From: an uncultured Corynebacterium sp.
Lineage (GTDB): Bacteria; Actinomycetota; Actinomycetes; Mycobacteriales; Mycobacteriaceae
Reading direction: 5' to 3'
Length of the DNA: 35,797 nt
Assembly (NCBI GenBank): GCA_946223355.1
Contig: CAMIPB010000023.1
Location: 1-35,797 of the forward strand
The notes below the pieces were generated by a model, which made no database searches, was not told where the DNA came from, and worked only from the letters and a program-made list of their open reading frames with translations. A program made the position numbers and the translations under genes. Positions within the stretch are counted from its first letter, which is position 1, and each line of letters begins with the position of its first letter. Below, in pieces: positions 15,998 through 23,534 of this stretch.

Positions 15998-17155
15998 GTG
16001 GAAAATAAGTTTGTGGGAATACGGTTCGTGTTCCTAGCCGTCGCTGGGGTCGGCTTAGTCGCGGGATTGGTAGCCGCACTTGGCCTCCTTGGCGTCATTT
16101 CGGTCCCGGCACAGCTGGCCAGCGACCATGGTCCGCTCATGGTGTTTGGCTTCGTCGGTGGTGCTATAGGGCTAGAACGTGCCGTAGCAGTGCGCACGGA
16201 CTGGGCGTGGGCAGGGCCGGCCTTTCATGTGCTCGGAGCTATTACACTCCTCGCCGGTACACCACGGCTGGCTCCCGCGCTGTTTTTCGCGTTGAGCTTT
16301 GTGGTGCTGGGGGCGGTGTATGTCACCATCCATCTGCGACAGGCAACCTTGGCCATCATCGTCCAAGCTGCAGGCGTCATCGGTGGTGTCTGCGCGGCAG
16401 TGCTGTGGGGAACAGGTGCTAGCTTCCGCGAAGTCATGCCTCTGGCGGTGTTGTATGTCGTTGCAACCATTATTGGTGAGCGGATTGAATTGGCGCGAAT
16501 CACCATTGAGGGTACTCCCGAAGAATCTGGTATTACTGCGCTAGTTCTAGTACTCGCTGCTTCCGCCGTTGTCTATATGGCGGCGCCCAGCGTGGGTTTT
16601 GCGTTCATGGGCGCAATTCTGGCAGTAATCGCGGGGCTTACAGCTCGGGTCGATGTAGCCCGTAGACTCGTACGGTCTCGCGGCCTGCCGCGGTATTCCG
16701 CAGCATGCATGTTGTTTGGCTACGGTTGGCTAGCACTTGCTGGCATCGTGTGGCTTTCCTTTGGCCACGGTGTTAGTGGCTACGCCTACGACGTCGCTGT
16801 GCACGCGGTATTCCTCGGTTTTGTGATCTCCATGATTTTTGCGCACGCACCTATAATCGTCACTTCTGTTCTGCGCATTAGCTTGCCCTACCACGCAGTC
16901 TTGTATGTTCCAATGGTGTTGTTACACCTGAGCTTGGCGGTGCGGTTTGTCAGCGATGCCCGCTCACTCGCGCCGGGCTGGCAAGCAGGTGGCGTCTTGG
17001 GGGTTGTTGCGGTTGCTACGTTTATGGTCGCAGCCCTGTACCTCGGGGTAACTGGAACGCGCGCCCGCAACAGGAAACGAGATAGCAGGCTAAAGGAAAA
17101 CAAGGGGTCCAAGGAACCCACAGAAAGTGGAAAGGGGAGGAAAGGTGCAGCTTAA
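15998..17155 (+). CDS. NnrS-like polytopic membrane protein
   Basis: A 385-residue membrane protein with about 11-12 hydrophobic segments and a basic, charged tail (about 350-385, rich in Arg, Lys and Glu). HGPLMVFGFVGGAIGLERAVA (His44) and a later stretch with AVHAVFLGFV (His269) and FAHAPIIVTSVLRI (His283) resemble NnrS, a haem- and copper-containing membrane protein that eases NO stress in denitrifiers. Histidines at membrane-segment edges fit metal or haem binding. It is first in a three-gene operon with a second membrane protein and nirK. ATG 15989 is an alternative start. The assignment rests on motif resemblance and context; the molecular reaction is unknown. Confidence 0.68.
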   Translation: MENKFVGIRFVFLAVAGVGLVAGLVAALGLLGVISVPAQLASDHGPLMVFGFVGGAIGLERAVAVRTDWAWAGPAFHVLGAITLLAGTPRLAPALFFALSFVVLGAVYVTIHLRQATLAIIVQAAGVIGGVCAAVLWGTGASFREVMPLAVLYVVATIIGERIELARITIEGTPEESGITALVLVLAASAVVYMAAPSVGFAFMGAILAVIAGLTARVDVARRLVRSRGLPRYSAACMLFGYGWLALAGIVWLSFGHGVSGYAYDVAVHAVFLGFVISMIFAHAPIIVTSVLRISLPYHAVLYVPMVLLHLSLAVRFVSDARSLAPGWQAGGVLGVVAVATFMVAALYLGVTGTRARNRKRDSRLKENKGSKEPTESGKGRKGAA

Positions 17156-18377
17156 CGACGTCTCTTTGCGTGGGCGCGCACGTTGGCATCTCACTGTCGC
17201 GTGTGTTGTTTCAGCGTGGCTGGGCATTACTGCGGTGTTCTTGGTGTCCTTCCGTCTCGGTTTTCCGGTTGTGTGGTGGGACATTATCCACTCGTTTACC
17301 CTCGGAGCACTCAGTACTGCGATCGTTGCATATTCCACGCATTTCACTGAGGCTCTAACTCGTACGCAGGCATCAAGCTATTTTCAGGTCGCTCTCCGTA
17401 TCGCACTAATCCAGATTGGTCTGATTGGCTTGCTTGTAGACCGCGCAGGGTTTGACTGGGGATGGCTGGCAGATGCTTCTGCTGGAGTTATTCTCATTGC
17501 AGCCGTGTGGCACATCTGGTTTATTACCCACAAACTTCGCGGATCACTGGCCGGATCTTTCGCAGTAACTGTGCCGTTTTATATCGCTGCCACTGTATTT
17601 CTGGCTATCGCTATTGTGTTTGCGATTCTTGCTGGAAACGGCGCCGGCGATTACTCAGACCTAATTGCCGCCCACTCACGCGCAACCATATGGGGCTTTG
17701 CCTGGCTGACAGTGTTGGGCACTATTGTCACTTTGTTGCCCACACTTTCCAAAACAACAATTTCTGTTACCGCCCGTACCCGCTGTACCCGCGCACTTTT
17801 GGTTCATTGCATTGGTTTATTAGTGGCCGTTAGTGCTTTAGCACTCGGCAGTTATCCTTTAGCAGGTTTTGCTCTACTTTTTGTCAGTCTTGCGGCAGTG
17901 CTCATTATTCAGCCCGTCATTGCTGGTGCACTCGGACCGAGCAATGCACCGCGCCCAGCCATCAACACCGCAGCCTGGTCTGTCATCGCGGGTCTACTTT
18001 GGCTAGTTGCTTTAAGCACCACCGACGCAGTTTTGCTCATCAGCAGTACCTTTCCTCGCCAGATTACGCTGTGGGCAGTTCCAGCCATGCTCGGGGCGGG
18101 CCTAGCGCAAATGGTGCTAGGAGTTCTGCATTTCCTCCTGCCTACGCTGATTGGCGGTGGCCCCGCCAAAGTCAACCAGGCACGAGAGGATACGAATGCC
18201 GGCGGCCTAGCTCGCCTGCTTCTCATCAACTTGGGGGCACTGCTCACGCTCATGCCCGCCCAAACCCCTAACTACGCACTTACTTCCGGACTCATCCTCC
18301 TAGCCTTAGGCTTAATAGGACACGTGTGCTCGTTACTTTTCGTCGCACGGAAACAATATCGATTGGAGAAACCATGA
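17145..18377 (+). CDS. Polytopic membrane protein partnered with NirK
   Basis: A 410-residue protein with about 11-12 membrane segments and no family I can name firmly. Histidines recur at segment edges: His49 (DIIHSF), His66 (YSTHFTEAL), His177 (AAHSRATIWGF) and His329 (GVLHFLLPTLIGG). LTVLGTIVTLLPTL (188-201) and QMVLGVLHFLLPTL (322-335) look like an internal repeat, as in NnrS and haem-copper oxidase-like proteins. As I recall, some actinobacterial NirK proteins carry a membrane module with a similar HLxxxGxxxxTVLGT-LPT pattern fused at the N terminus; here it would be a separate gene. GTG 17145 behind GGGGAGG is preferred over GTG 17127. It overlaps both neighbours (11 nt upstream, ATGA with nirK). 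Possible roles are electron transfer to NirK or NO handling. Confidence 0.6.
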   Translation: MQLNDVSLRGRARWHLTVACVVSAWLGITAVFLVSFRLGFPVVWWDIIHSFTLGALSTAIVAYSTHFTEALTRTQASSYFQVALRIALIQIGLIGLLVDRAGFDWGWLADASAGVILIAAVWHIWFITHKLRGSLAGSFAVTVPFYIAATVFLAIAIVFAILAGNGAGDYSDLIAAHSRATIWGFAWLTVLGTIVTLLPTLSKTTISVTARTRCTRALLVHCIGLLVAVSALALGSYPLAGFALLFVSLAAVLIIQPVIAGALGPSNAPRPAINTAAWSVIAGLLWLVALSTTDAVLLISSTFPRQITLWAVPAMLGAGLAQMVLGVLHFLLPTLIGGGPAKVNQAREDTNAGGLARLLLINLGALLTLMPAQTPNYALTSGLILLALGLIGHVCSLLFVARKQYRLEKP

Positions 18378-19834
18378 CTATCCCACTGTCTTCGCCGCAG
18401 GGATCCGGCGGATCCACACCATCGCCAAAGACTCCAACTCCAGAAACCAAAGATCCCACTGGCTGGGCGTCTTGGCTCTTAATCGGTATTGCTGTAGCTG
18501 CCGTGGTTATCCTCGCAGTGGTGTCCACCCTGCGCCCCGCAGATAGTGGTACTGATTCCACAACAGCCAATACAAGTGCGGGTAGTGGGGAGACCGTGAC
18601 CCAAGAAATATCTATCGAGGGCATGGCTTTTGTACCCAACTCCATCGATGTCGCGCCGGGAACACACGTCATCTTGGAAGTCACCAACACAGGCGATCAA
18701 GCTCACGATCTTAAAATCGCCGGGAAGGAAACAGGCCGAATTAAAGCCGGGGAAACGGCAACGCTAGATGCCGGCGTATTTAATGAAACCACCGTGGGCT
18801 GGTGCACGATTGCCGGCCATCGTGCGCAAGGTATGGAATTTACTGTCAATGTCACCGACAAAGCTGCGGCTGCACCTGCAGCGGGGGCCAGCGATGGCGC
18901 GCACAACCATGAGGTTGCTGCTGCAAACCCTTACGTCACCGTGCCGTCTTCAGCAGATCGGTTGAAGGATCCAGGCGAGGGCTTTACAGCGTTTGATCCG
19001 AAGCTAGATCCTGCACCGACAGGCAAAGTTCACGAGTACACCTGGGTAGCCACCGAGGAAATAAGGGAAGTAGCCCCCGGAGTAGAACAAGCTCAATGGC
19101 TTTTTAACGGTCAAGCACCTGGCCCTACACTTCGCGGCAAGGTAGGCGATAAATTCAAGATCACACTCCGTAATGACGGCTCGATGGGACACTCGGTTGA
19201 TTTCCACGCAGGTGAGGTCAGCCCTGACGCGACTATGGCCACGTTGGATCCTGGCGAGGAACTGGTCTATGAATTTACTGCTAAACGTTCAGGTATTTGG
19301 ATGTACCACTGTGCTACTGCCCCTATGAGCTTGCATATTGCCAACGGTATGGCTGGCGCTGTCATCATTGACCCACCGGCGGACTCAGACCTGAAACTAG
19401 ACAAAGTGGACGCGGAATACGCGCTTATTGCCAGTGAACTCTTCCTCGGCGAAAAGGAGACAGGCGCCGACGCAAACCGCGTATCACAAGGTCAGTTCGA
19501 TCTCACAGCGTTTAACTACTATCCCGACCAATATGTTCATCGCCCTATAAAAGCCAAGGTAGGAGACACGATTCGCATTTGGCTAATGAATGTAGGGCCG
19601 GATGAATCCGTCAGTTTCCACGTCGTTGGAGAAATCTTTGACACCGTATTTACTGAAGGCCAATTTACCGTAAAAGACGGCAAAGACACCGGAGCACAAG
19701 TTTTGCCTCTCATGGCTGCCCAAGGCGGCTATGTGGAGATGACCTTCGACGAACCTGGAACCTATACTTTTGTTAACCACATCATGACCAATGCGGAAAA
19801 GGGCCAGCACGGCAAGATCGTGGTGACCGAGTAA
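18374..19834 (+). CDS. nirK: Membrane-anchored copper nitrite reductase with extra cupredoxin domain
   Basis: A 486-residue NirK/AniA-type enzyme that reduces nitrite to nitric oxide outside the membrane. A Pro/Ser-rich cytoplasmic leader (1-30) is followed by one membrane anchor (33-53). An extra cupredoxin domain (about 75-162) has type 1 copper ligands His111, Cys144, His149 and Met154. The two-domain NirK core spans about 215-486: type 1 copper His273, Cys313, His321, Met326; type 2 copper His278, His312, His469; catalytic Asp276 (VDFH) and His416 (FHVVGE). All are intact, so the enzyme should be active. The extra domain would relay electrons from the membrane to the core. The ATG overlaps the upstream stop (ATGA) and has TTGGAG in front. 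Other multicopper oxidases lack this ligand pattern. Confidence 0.92.
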   Translation: MTIPLSSPQGSGGSTPSPKTPTPETKDPTGWASWLLIGIAVAAVVILAVVSTLRPADSGTDSTTANTSAGSGETVTQEISIEGMAFVPNSIDVAPGTHVILEVTNTGDQAHDLKIAGKETGRIKAGETATLDAGVFNETTVGWCTIAGHRAQGMEFTVNVTDKAAAAPAAGASDGAHNHEVAAANPYVTVPSSADRLKDPGEGFTAFDPKLDPAPTGKVHEYTWVATEEIREVAPGVEQAQWLFNGQAPGPTLRGKVGDKFKITLRNDGSMGHSVDFHAGEVSPDATMATLDPGEELVYEFTAKRSGIWMYHCATAPMSLHIANGMAGAVIIDPPADSDLKLDKVDAEYALIASELFLGEKETGADANRVSQGQFDLTAFNYYPDQYVHRPIKAKVGDTIRIWLMNVGPDESVSFHVVGEIFDTVFTEGQFTVKDGKDTGAQVLPLMAAQGGYVEMTFDEPGTYTFVNHIMTNAEKGQHGKIVVTE

Positions 19835-19858
19835 AACAGATGATTAACGTTACTACCG

Positions 19859-19875
19859 AAGGCAGAAAGTGCCTT
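19859..19875. terminator. Short hairpin between converging nirK and mobA
   Basis: AAGGCA and TGCCTT (perfect 6-bp arms, loop GAAAG) lie 24 bp past the nirK stop and overlap the mobA stop codon. Neither strand has a good T run, so it is at best a weak bidirectional terminator or 3'-end stem. It is the only such structure in the 39-bp convergent gap. Confidence 0.3.
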
Positions 19876-20536
19876 AAGCACTAGGTAGCTGCCACGTCGA
19901 TGCCTCCGGGAAATCCTCGGGGGCGTCAAAGTCTGTGTCGCTGCCGTTACCTTCGATTTCTACCACGTCGAGCCCAGTGAGCAGTTGACGTGCAGAACCG
20001 TTTACTAACTTATTTGCGTCCTCTAGCTGATCACATACCGCCAACAGGAGTGGAGCTTTCCATACAGAGCACAAAGGATTAGCAAAGCCGCCATCACTTG
20101 TAACAAGCGCAACGTCTGCGTCTGCAGCGCTCGTAAGGGCTGCATCAAGCAGAGGCAACATCTGCGGGGAATGTGGCGCATCCACTGTCACGATAGCGAT
20201 GCGGCTCAAAGCCATCCGGTAGGTGTGTTCCCAAGCGCGTAGCGCTTTGGCGCCAGCTGCTACCGCCGCGAGTGGGCCAGAAAACTCCGGATTCTCCTTA
20301 GTCAACGAAACACTTAAATCAGCTGGCGCATGCGCGAGCATGTCCTTGTCAGTAAGTCGCGAGGACACAACAGCAGTATGGGCAATGAGCCCGTTGTCAA
20401 CTGTGCTGTGGGCAATATTGCGCAGTACTCGTTCAAGCAACGTCGATCCGTCGAGCACAACCAGTGCTTTGTCATGACCGCCCATGCGCGTTGCTTTACC
20501 ACCAGCTAGAACGATTACACCCCAGTGTGACTGCAT
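19874..20536 (-). CDS. mobA: Molybdenum cofactor guanylyltransferase
   Basis: A 220-residue nucleotidyltransferase of the MobA family, which adds GMP from GTP to molybdopterin to give the guanine dinucleotide cofactor used by nitrate and DMSO reductase-type enzymes. The glycosyltransferase-A-like fold opens with VIVLAGGKATRMGGHDKAL, the classical LAGG-x-S/T-x-RMG-x-DKA nucleotide-binding signature. The middle holds SGPLAAVAAG and the ITVDAP (metal Asp) stretch. The frame stays open upstream, but ATG 20536 is chosen because it places the signature near the N terminus and lies 22 bp after the moaC stop. The presence of MobA implies an MGD enzyme elsewhere in the genome. Confidence 0.87.
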   Translation of the reverse strand: MQSHWGVIVLAGGKATRMGGHDKALVVLDGSTLLERVLRNIAHSTVDNGLIAHTAVVSSRLTDKDMLAHAPADLSVSLTKENPEFSGPLAAVAAGAKALRAWEHTYRMALSRIAIVTVDAPHSPQMLPLLDAALTSAADADVALVTSDGGFANPLCSVWKAPLLLAVCDQLEDANKLVNGSARQLLTGLDVVEIEGNGSDTDFDAPEDFPEASTWQLPSA

Positions 20537-20558
20537 GTGATTGTATAGCCTTAAAAAT

Positions 20559-21038
20559 CTAAGCACCTGGAAGTTCTCGTGACCAGTCGCCGGAACGGCC
20601 ACCAGATTTCGCGACGATGGCGCAGCGACGAATATAGGCCTCGCGGTCAACTCCTTTGACCATGTCAATAATCGCTAGTGCAGCAACATTAACGGCTGTG
20701 AGAGCTTCCATCTCCACGCCCGTTCTGTCAGCAGTACGTACCGTCGCCTCGATAAAGACACAATCGTCTTTAAACTCAAGATTCACCTCAGCGCCGTGAA
20801 CGCCGATGGTATGTGCGAGCGGCAAAAGATCCGGGACCTTTTTGGCCGCAGAAATGCCTGCAATACGAGCTACGGCGAGCACATCACCTTTAGGTACAGT
20901 TCCGTCTTGCAATGCTTGAAGCACAGTGGGGGAACAATACACTTCACCCTGCGCGGTTGCCGCACGAGAAGTCGGTTGCTTCTCGGTGACGTCCACCATG
21001 TACGCAGAACCTGCATTATTGAGGTGAGTAAATTTCAA
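20559..21038 (-). CDS. moaC: Cyclic pyranopterin monophosphate synthase
   Basis: A 159-residue MoaC that converts the MoaA product (3',8-cyclo-7,8-dihydro-GTP) to cyclic pyranopterin monophosphate. Family stretches are MVDVTEK near the N terminus, LLPLAHTIGVHGAEV with the conserved LCHP-like region (here LAHT instead of the usual LCHP), GVEMEALTAVNVAALAIIDM and the C-terminal KSGGRSG. The start is TTG, chosen because AGGAGA lies 6 nt upstream; that ribosome site overlaps the TAG stop of moeA. It is in the moaA-moeA-moaC-mobA run, four cofactor genes on one strand with short gaps or overlaps. Confidence 0.94.
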   Translation of the reverse strand: MKFTHLNNAGSAYMVDVTEKQPTSRAATAQGEVYCSPTVLQALQDGTVPKGDVLAVARIAGISAAKKVPDLLPLAHTIGVHGAEVNLEFKDDCVFIEATVRTADRTGVEMEALTAVNVAALAIIDMVKGVDREAYIRRCAIVAKSGGRSGDWSRELPGA

Positions 21039-21047
21039 CGTATTCTC

Positions 21048-22337
21048 CTAAAAATAAATGTTGAGCGGGTAAAAGGCTACGCGATCGCCGGCCTGCGGTG
21101 GCTGAGAGCCAGAGGAAACAACCACAAAGCCTTGAACTCCAGAAAGTGATGCAATCTGGTGTGAGCCCATGTGCGTGCTATTAAACGGCAAAGCCTGAGC
21201 CACTCCTGCCACATATTCTAAACGCGCCGGAACTACGACATCTCTGTCTCGTGGGGCCGGGAAATTCCCACCAGCTTCCACCTCCATGTGCGGACGGTGG
21301 TCAAAACCTGCCACCGAGTCAATCCCGCGCATACGCGCCAAAGCAGGCGCAACATAGAGATGGAATGAGACAAAAGCCGCCACTGGGTTTCCCGGTAGGC
21401 ACAACAAAGGGGTGCTACCAACGCTGCCTAAGCCCTGCGGCGCACCAGGTTTCTGATTGACATCACCAAACCACACCGATCCCAATGAGGTAGCAGCTGC
21501 ACGTACAACATCAAATGCACCGGCAGATACCCCGCCAGCGGTAATAATGATGTCAACGTTATTGCTTAATTCTTTCAACACAGACTTTAGAGCCTGTGGT
21601 TCGTCCAATGCGTGAACTTGCTGGACTGTGGCGCGAGGGCCACCGAATTGAGCGGCTAGTGCTGCCAGCATGGGGCGGTTGGAATCGGGAATCTGGCCGT
21701 CTGCAAGCTGTGGTGGGCCATCTGCATTCTGGTCGTCAAAAGCAACCAGTTCATCACCGGATGAAATAACAGCAATCCTTAAAGGGGCATAGACCGTGAC
21801 GTTCTGGATGCCTGTGGACAGCAAGCTGGCGATAATAGGGGCGTCGATAAGCGTGCCTGCGCGTGCTATCAACTCACCTGGAGCAACGTTATCGCCCATC
21901 ATGCGGATATGTGGGCGGTCTGGTTGTGCTTGGGTAATGGTCACCCGGTGGGGTAACGGTTGTGGTCCTGGTGGAACATTGGTGTTTTCAACAGGGACTA
22001 CCCGCAAATCGGCGTCCACGGGATCACCGACCGGGGCGCCGGTCATGATGCGAGCTGCCTGGCCAGGTGCAACCTGACGCGGAGGAGCACCTGCTGGAAT
22101 ATCAGCTACAACATCCAACGTCACCGGAAATTCCACGAGATCGTCCCGGTGGACGAGGAAACCGTCCATTGCTGAATGGGAAAAGGCAGGGATGGGCAGT
22201 TGTGCAGTGACGTCAGTTGCCAGCACTTTGCCCGCAATTGTGGAATCCACTCGCACTTCGAATGTCGAGGTTGGAGTTACCTGCGCGAAGACCTCGTCAA
22301 GGTGTTGCGCGATACTACGCGTTGACAAAGCAGACAT
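21048..22337 (-). CDS. moeA: Molybdopterin molybdenumtransferase
   Basis: A 429-residue MoeA that inserts molybdate into adenylylated molybdopterin. Visible landmarks are the N-terminal SIAQHLDEVF helix, PAFSHSAMDGFLV (the conserved SxMDGYA-like motif), IMTGAPVG, the MoCF-biosynthesis/MogA-like core with STGDE-type ISSGDELV and TAGGVSAGAFDVV, and LPGNPVAAFVSFHLYV, then the C-terminal barrel domain. The frame continues upstream to 22406, but ATG 22337 (MSALSTRS) is chosen as it fits the family N terminus and leaves 19 bp after the moaA stop. A strong ribosome site is not visible. It works with molybdate brought in by ModA/ModBC. Confidence 0.93.
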   Translation of the reverse strand: MSALSTRSIAQHLDEVFAQVTPTSTFEVRVDSTIAGKVLATDVTAQLPIPAFSHSAMDGFLVHRDDLVEFPVTLDVVADIPAGAPPRQVAPGQAARIMTGAPVGDPVDADLRVVPVENTNVPPGPQPLPHRVTITQAQPDRPHIRMMGDNVAPGELIARAGTLIDAPIIASLLSTGIQNVTVYAPLRIAVISSGDELVAFDDQNADGPPQLADGQIPDSNRPMLAALAAQFGGPRATVQQVHALDEPQALKSVLKELSNNVDIIITAGGVSAGAFDVVRAAATSLGSVWFGDVNQKPGAPQGLGSVGSTPLLCLPGNPVAAFVSFHLYVAPALARMRGIDSVAGFDHRPHMEVEAGGNFPAPRDRDVVVPARLEYVAGVAQALPFNSTHMGSHQIASLSGVQGFVVVSSGSQPPQAGDRVAFYPLNIYF

Positions 22338-22356
22338 GACCACTAAATCTAGCGGG

Positions 22357-23496
22357 TTAGCCGCCGATTGCAGACATCGGGCGATCAGGTTGCAAAAATC
22401 CCTCATCGTTCATGCCATGGCCTGGGAGTTTGCGCCACATTTCTCCTGCCCACGCTTGCATAAGCTCTTCGTCGGAGGCGCCAGCGCGCATAAGATCACG
22501 CAAGGAAGTCTCAGAATTACCAAACAAACAATTGCGAACAGCGCCATCAGTTGTCAGACGAGTGCGGTCACAATCGCCGCAGAATGAATACGACACAGAT
22601 GCGATAATGCCAATCTTGCCGGTCAAACCTCCTGGAGTTTCAACATCCCACAGCTCAGCTGGGGCAGAGCCACGAGGTTCACGTGCTGAGCGCATCGTGA
22701 ACTCGGACTTAAGCCGCTCGAGGATGTCATCTGCGGTGATCATGTCCTCGCGGCGCCACTTATCTCGTGGGCCGAGAGGCATTTGCTCAATAAACCGCAA
22801 CTGTGCGCCCTTAGAAAGGGCAAAGTTTGCTAAAGGGACGATGTCATCTTCGTTCACCTTCGGCATAACCACCGCATTGATCTTGACAGGTGTAAAGCCC
22901 ACCGTTGTTGCAGTATCAATTGCTGCAAGGACATCATGCAATCTGTCGCGGCGAGTAAGGCGGGCGTAGCGCTCTTGGTCAATTGTGTCCAACGAAATAT
23001 TGACACGATCCAGCCCGGCATCTTTGAGTGCACCCGCGCGCCTGTCCAGCCCCAGGCCGTTGGTAGTGAGGGCAGTGGATGGGGCAGTACCTTCATCGGT
23101 ACGCAATTGCTTGGTCGCAGAAATAATTTTTTCCAGGGACTTGCGCAGCAAAGGCTCTCCACCTGTGAACCGGACCTGGCGGATTCCCAGTCGTTCAACT
23201 GCGATTGTGATGAGCCGAATCATTTCTTCGTCACTCAGCGTTTGCTCGTTAGGCATCCATTCCAGGCCCTCTGCTGGCATACAATACGTGCAACGCAGGT
23301 TACAACGGTCTGTCAGTGATACACGCAGGTCACGGGCAACACGTCCGTACTTGTCTACGAGGCGGCGGTTGCCTTCGGCAAGCGCTTCCGGCAGGTCCTC
23401 GGGTATGAAAGCGCCCGCCGTAGCTCCAGCTTCCTGCGGTTGACCGACTTTGGGTAACGGCAGAGTCGTAGGACGAGAATTACGAGGCGAAGTCAT
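22357..23496 (-). CDS. moaA: GTP 3',8-cyclase (radical SAM)
   Basis: A 379-residue radical SAM enzyme that starts molybdopterin synthesis from GTP. The N-terminal SAM cluster is Cys65, Cys69 and Cys72 (CNLRCTYC). The C-terminal second cluster uses Cys306, Cys309 and Cys323 (FCGDCDRTR...NCLFG). RFTGGEPLLRK is the SAM-binding GGEP region, and the protein ends in the conserved GG that reaches the active site. A 40-residue N-terminal extension precedes the core. No ribosome site precedes the ATG, and a TAAAAT box ends 7 nt before it, so the mRNA is probably leaderless. It is the first gene of moaA-moeA-moaC-mobA. Confidence 0.95.
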   Translation of the reverse strand: MTSPRNSRPTTLPLPKVGQPQEAGATAGAFIPEDLPEALAEGNRRLVDKYGRVARDLRVSLTDRCNLRCTYCMPAEGLEWMPNEQTLSDEEMIRLITIAVERLGIRQVRFTGGEPLLRKSLEKIISATKQLRTDEGTAPSTALTTNGLGLDRRAGALKDAGLDRVNISLDTIDQERYARLTRRDRLHDVLAAIDTATTVGFTPVKINAVVMPKVNEDDIVPLANFALSKGAQLRFIEQMPLGPRDKWRREDMITADDILERLKSEFTMRSAREPRGSAPAELWDVETPGGLTGKIGIIASVSYSFCGDCDRTRLTTDGAVRNCLFGNSETSLRDLMRAGASDEELMQAWAGEMWRKLPGHGMNDEGFLQPDRPMSAIGG

Positions 23497-23503
23497 AGAG
23501 GGG

Positions 23504-23534
23504 ATTTTATCAGTGATTAACCGGAATTAATCAA
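23504..23534 (-). promoter_or_regulatory. moaA: Candidate moaA promoter (leaderless) with palindromic spacer
   Basis: On the minus strand TTGATT (23529-23534) and TAAAAT (23504-23509, within GATAAAAT) are 19 nt apart, and the -10 ends 7 nt before the ATG. The spacer holds ATTAACCGGAATTAAT (23516-23531, perfect 5-bp arms), which also covers the fadD stop codon. It could be an operator or a 3'-end stem of the upstream gene. Confidence 0.5.

Noticed and set aside
22412..22969. 185-codon plus-strand frame inside moaA
   Set aside because: Ser/Arg-rich antisense shadow of moaA with its Fe-S motifs intact on the other strand.
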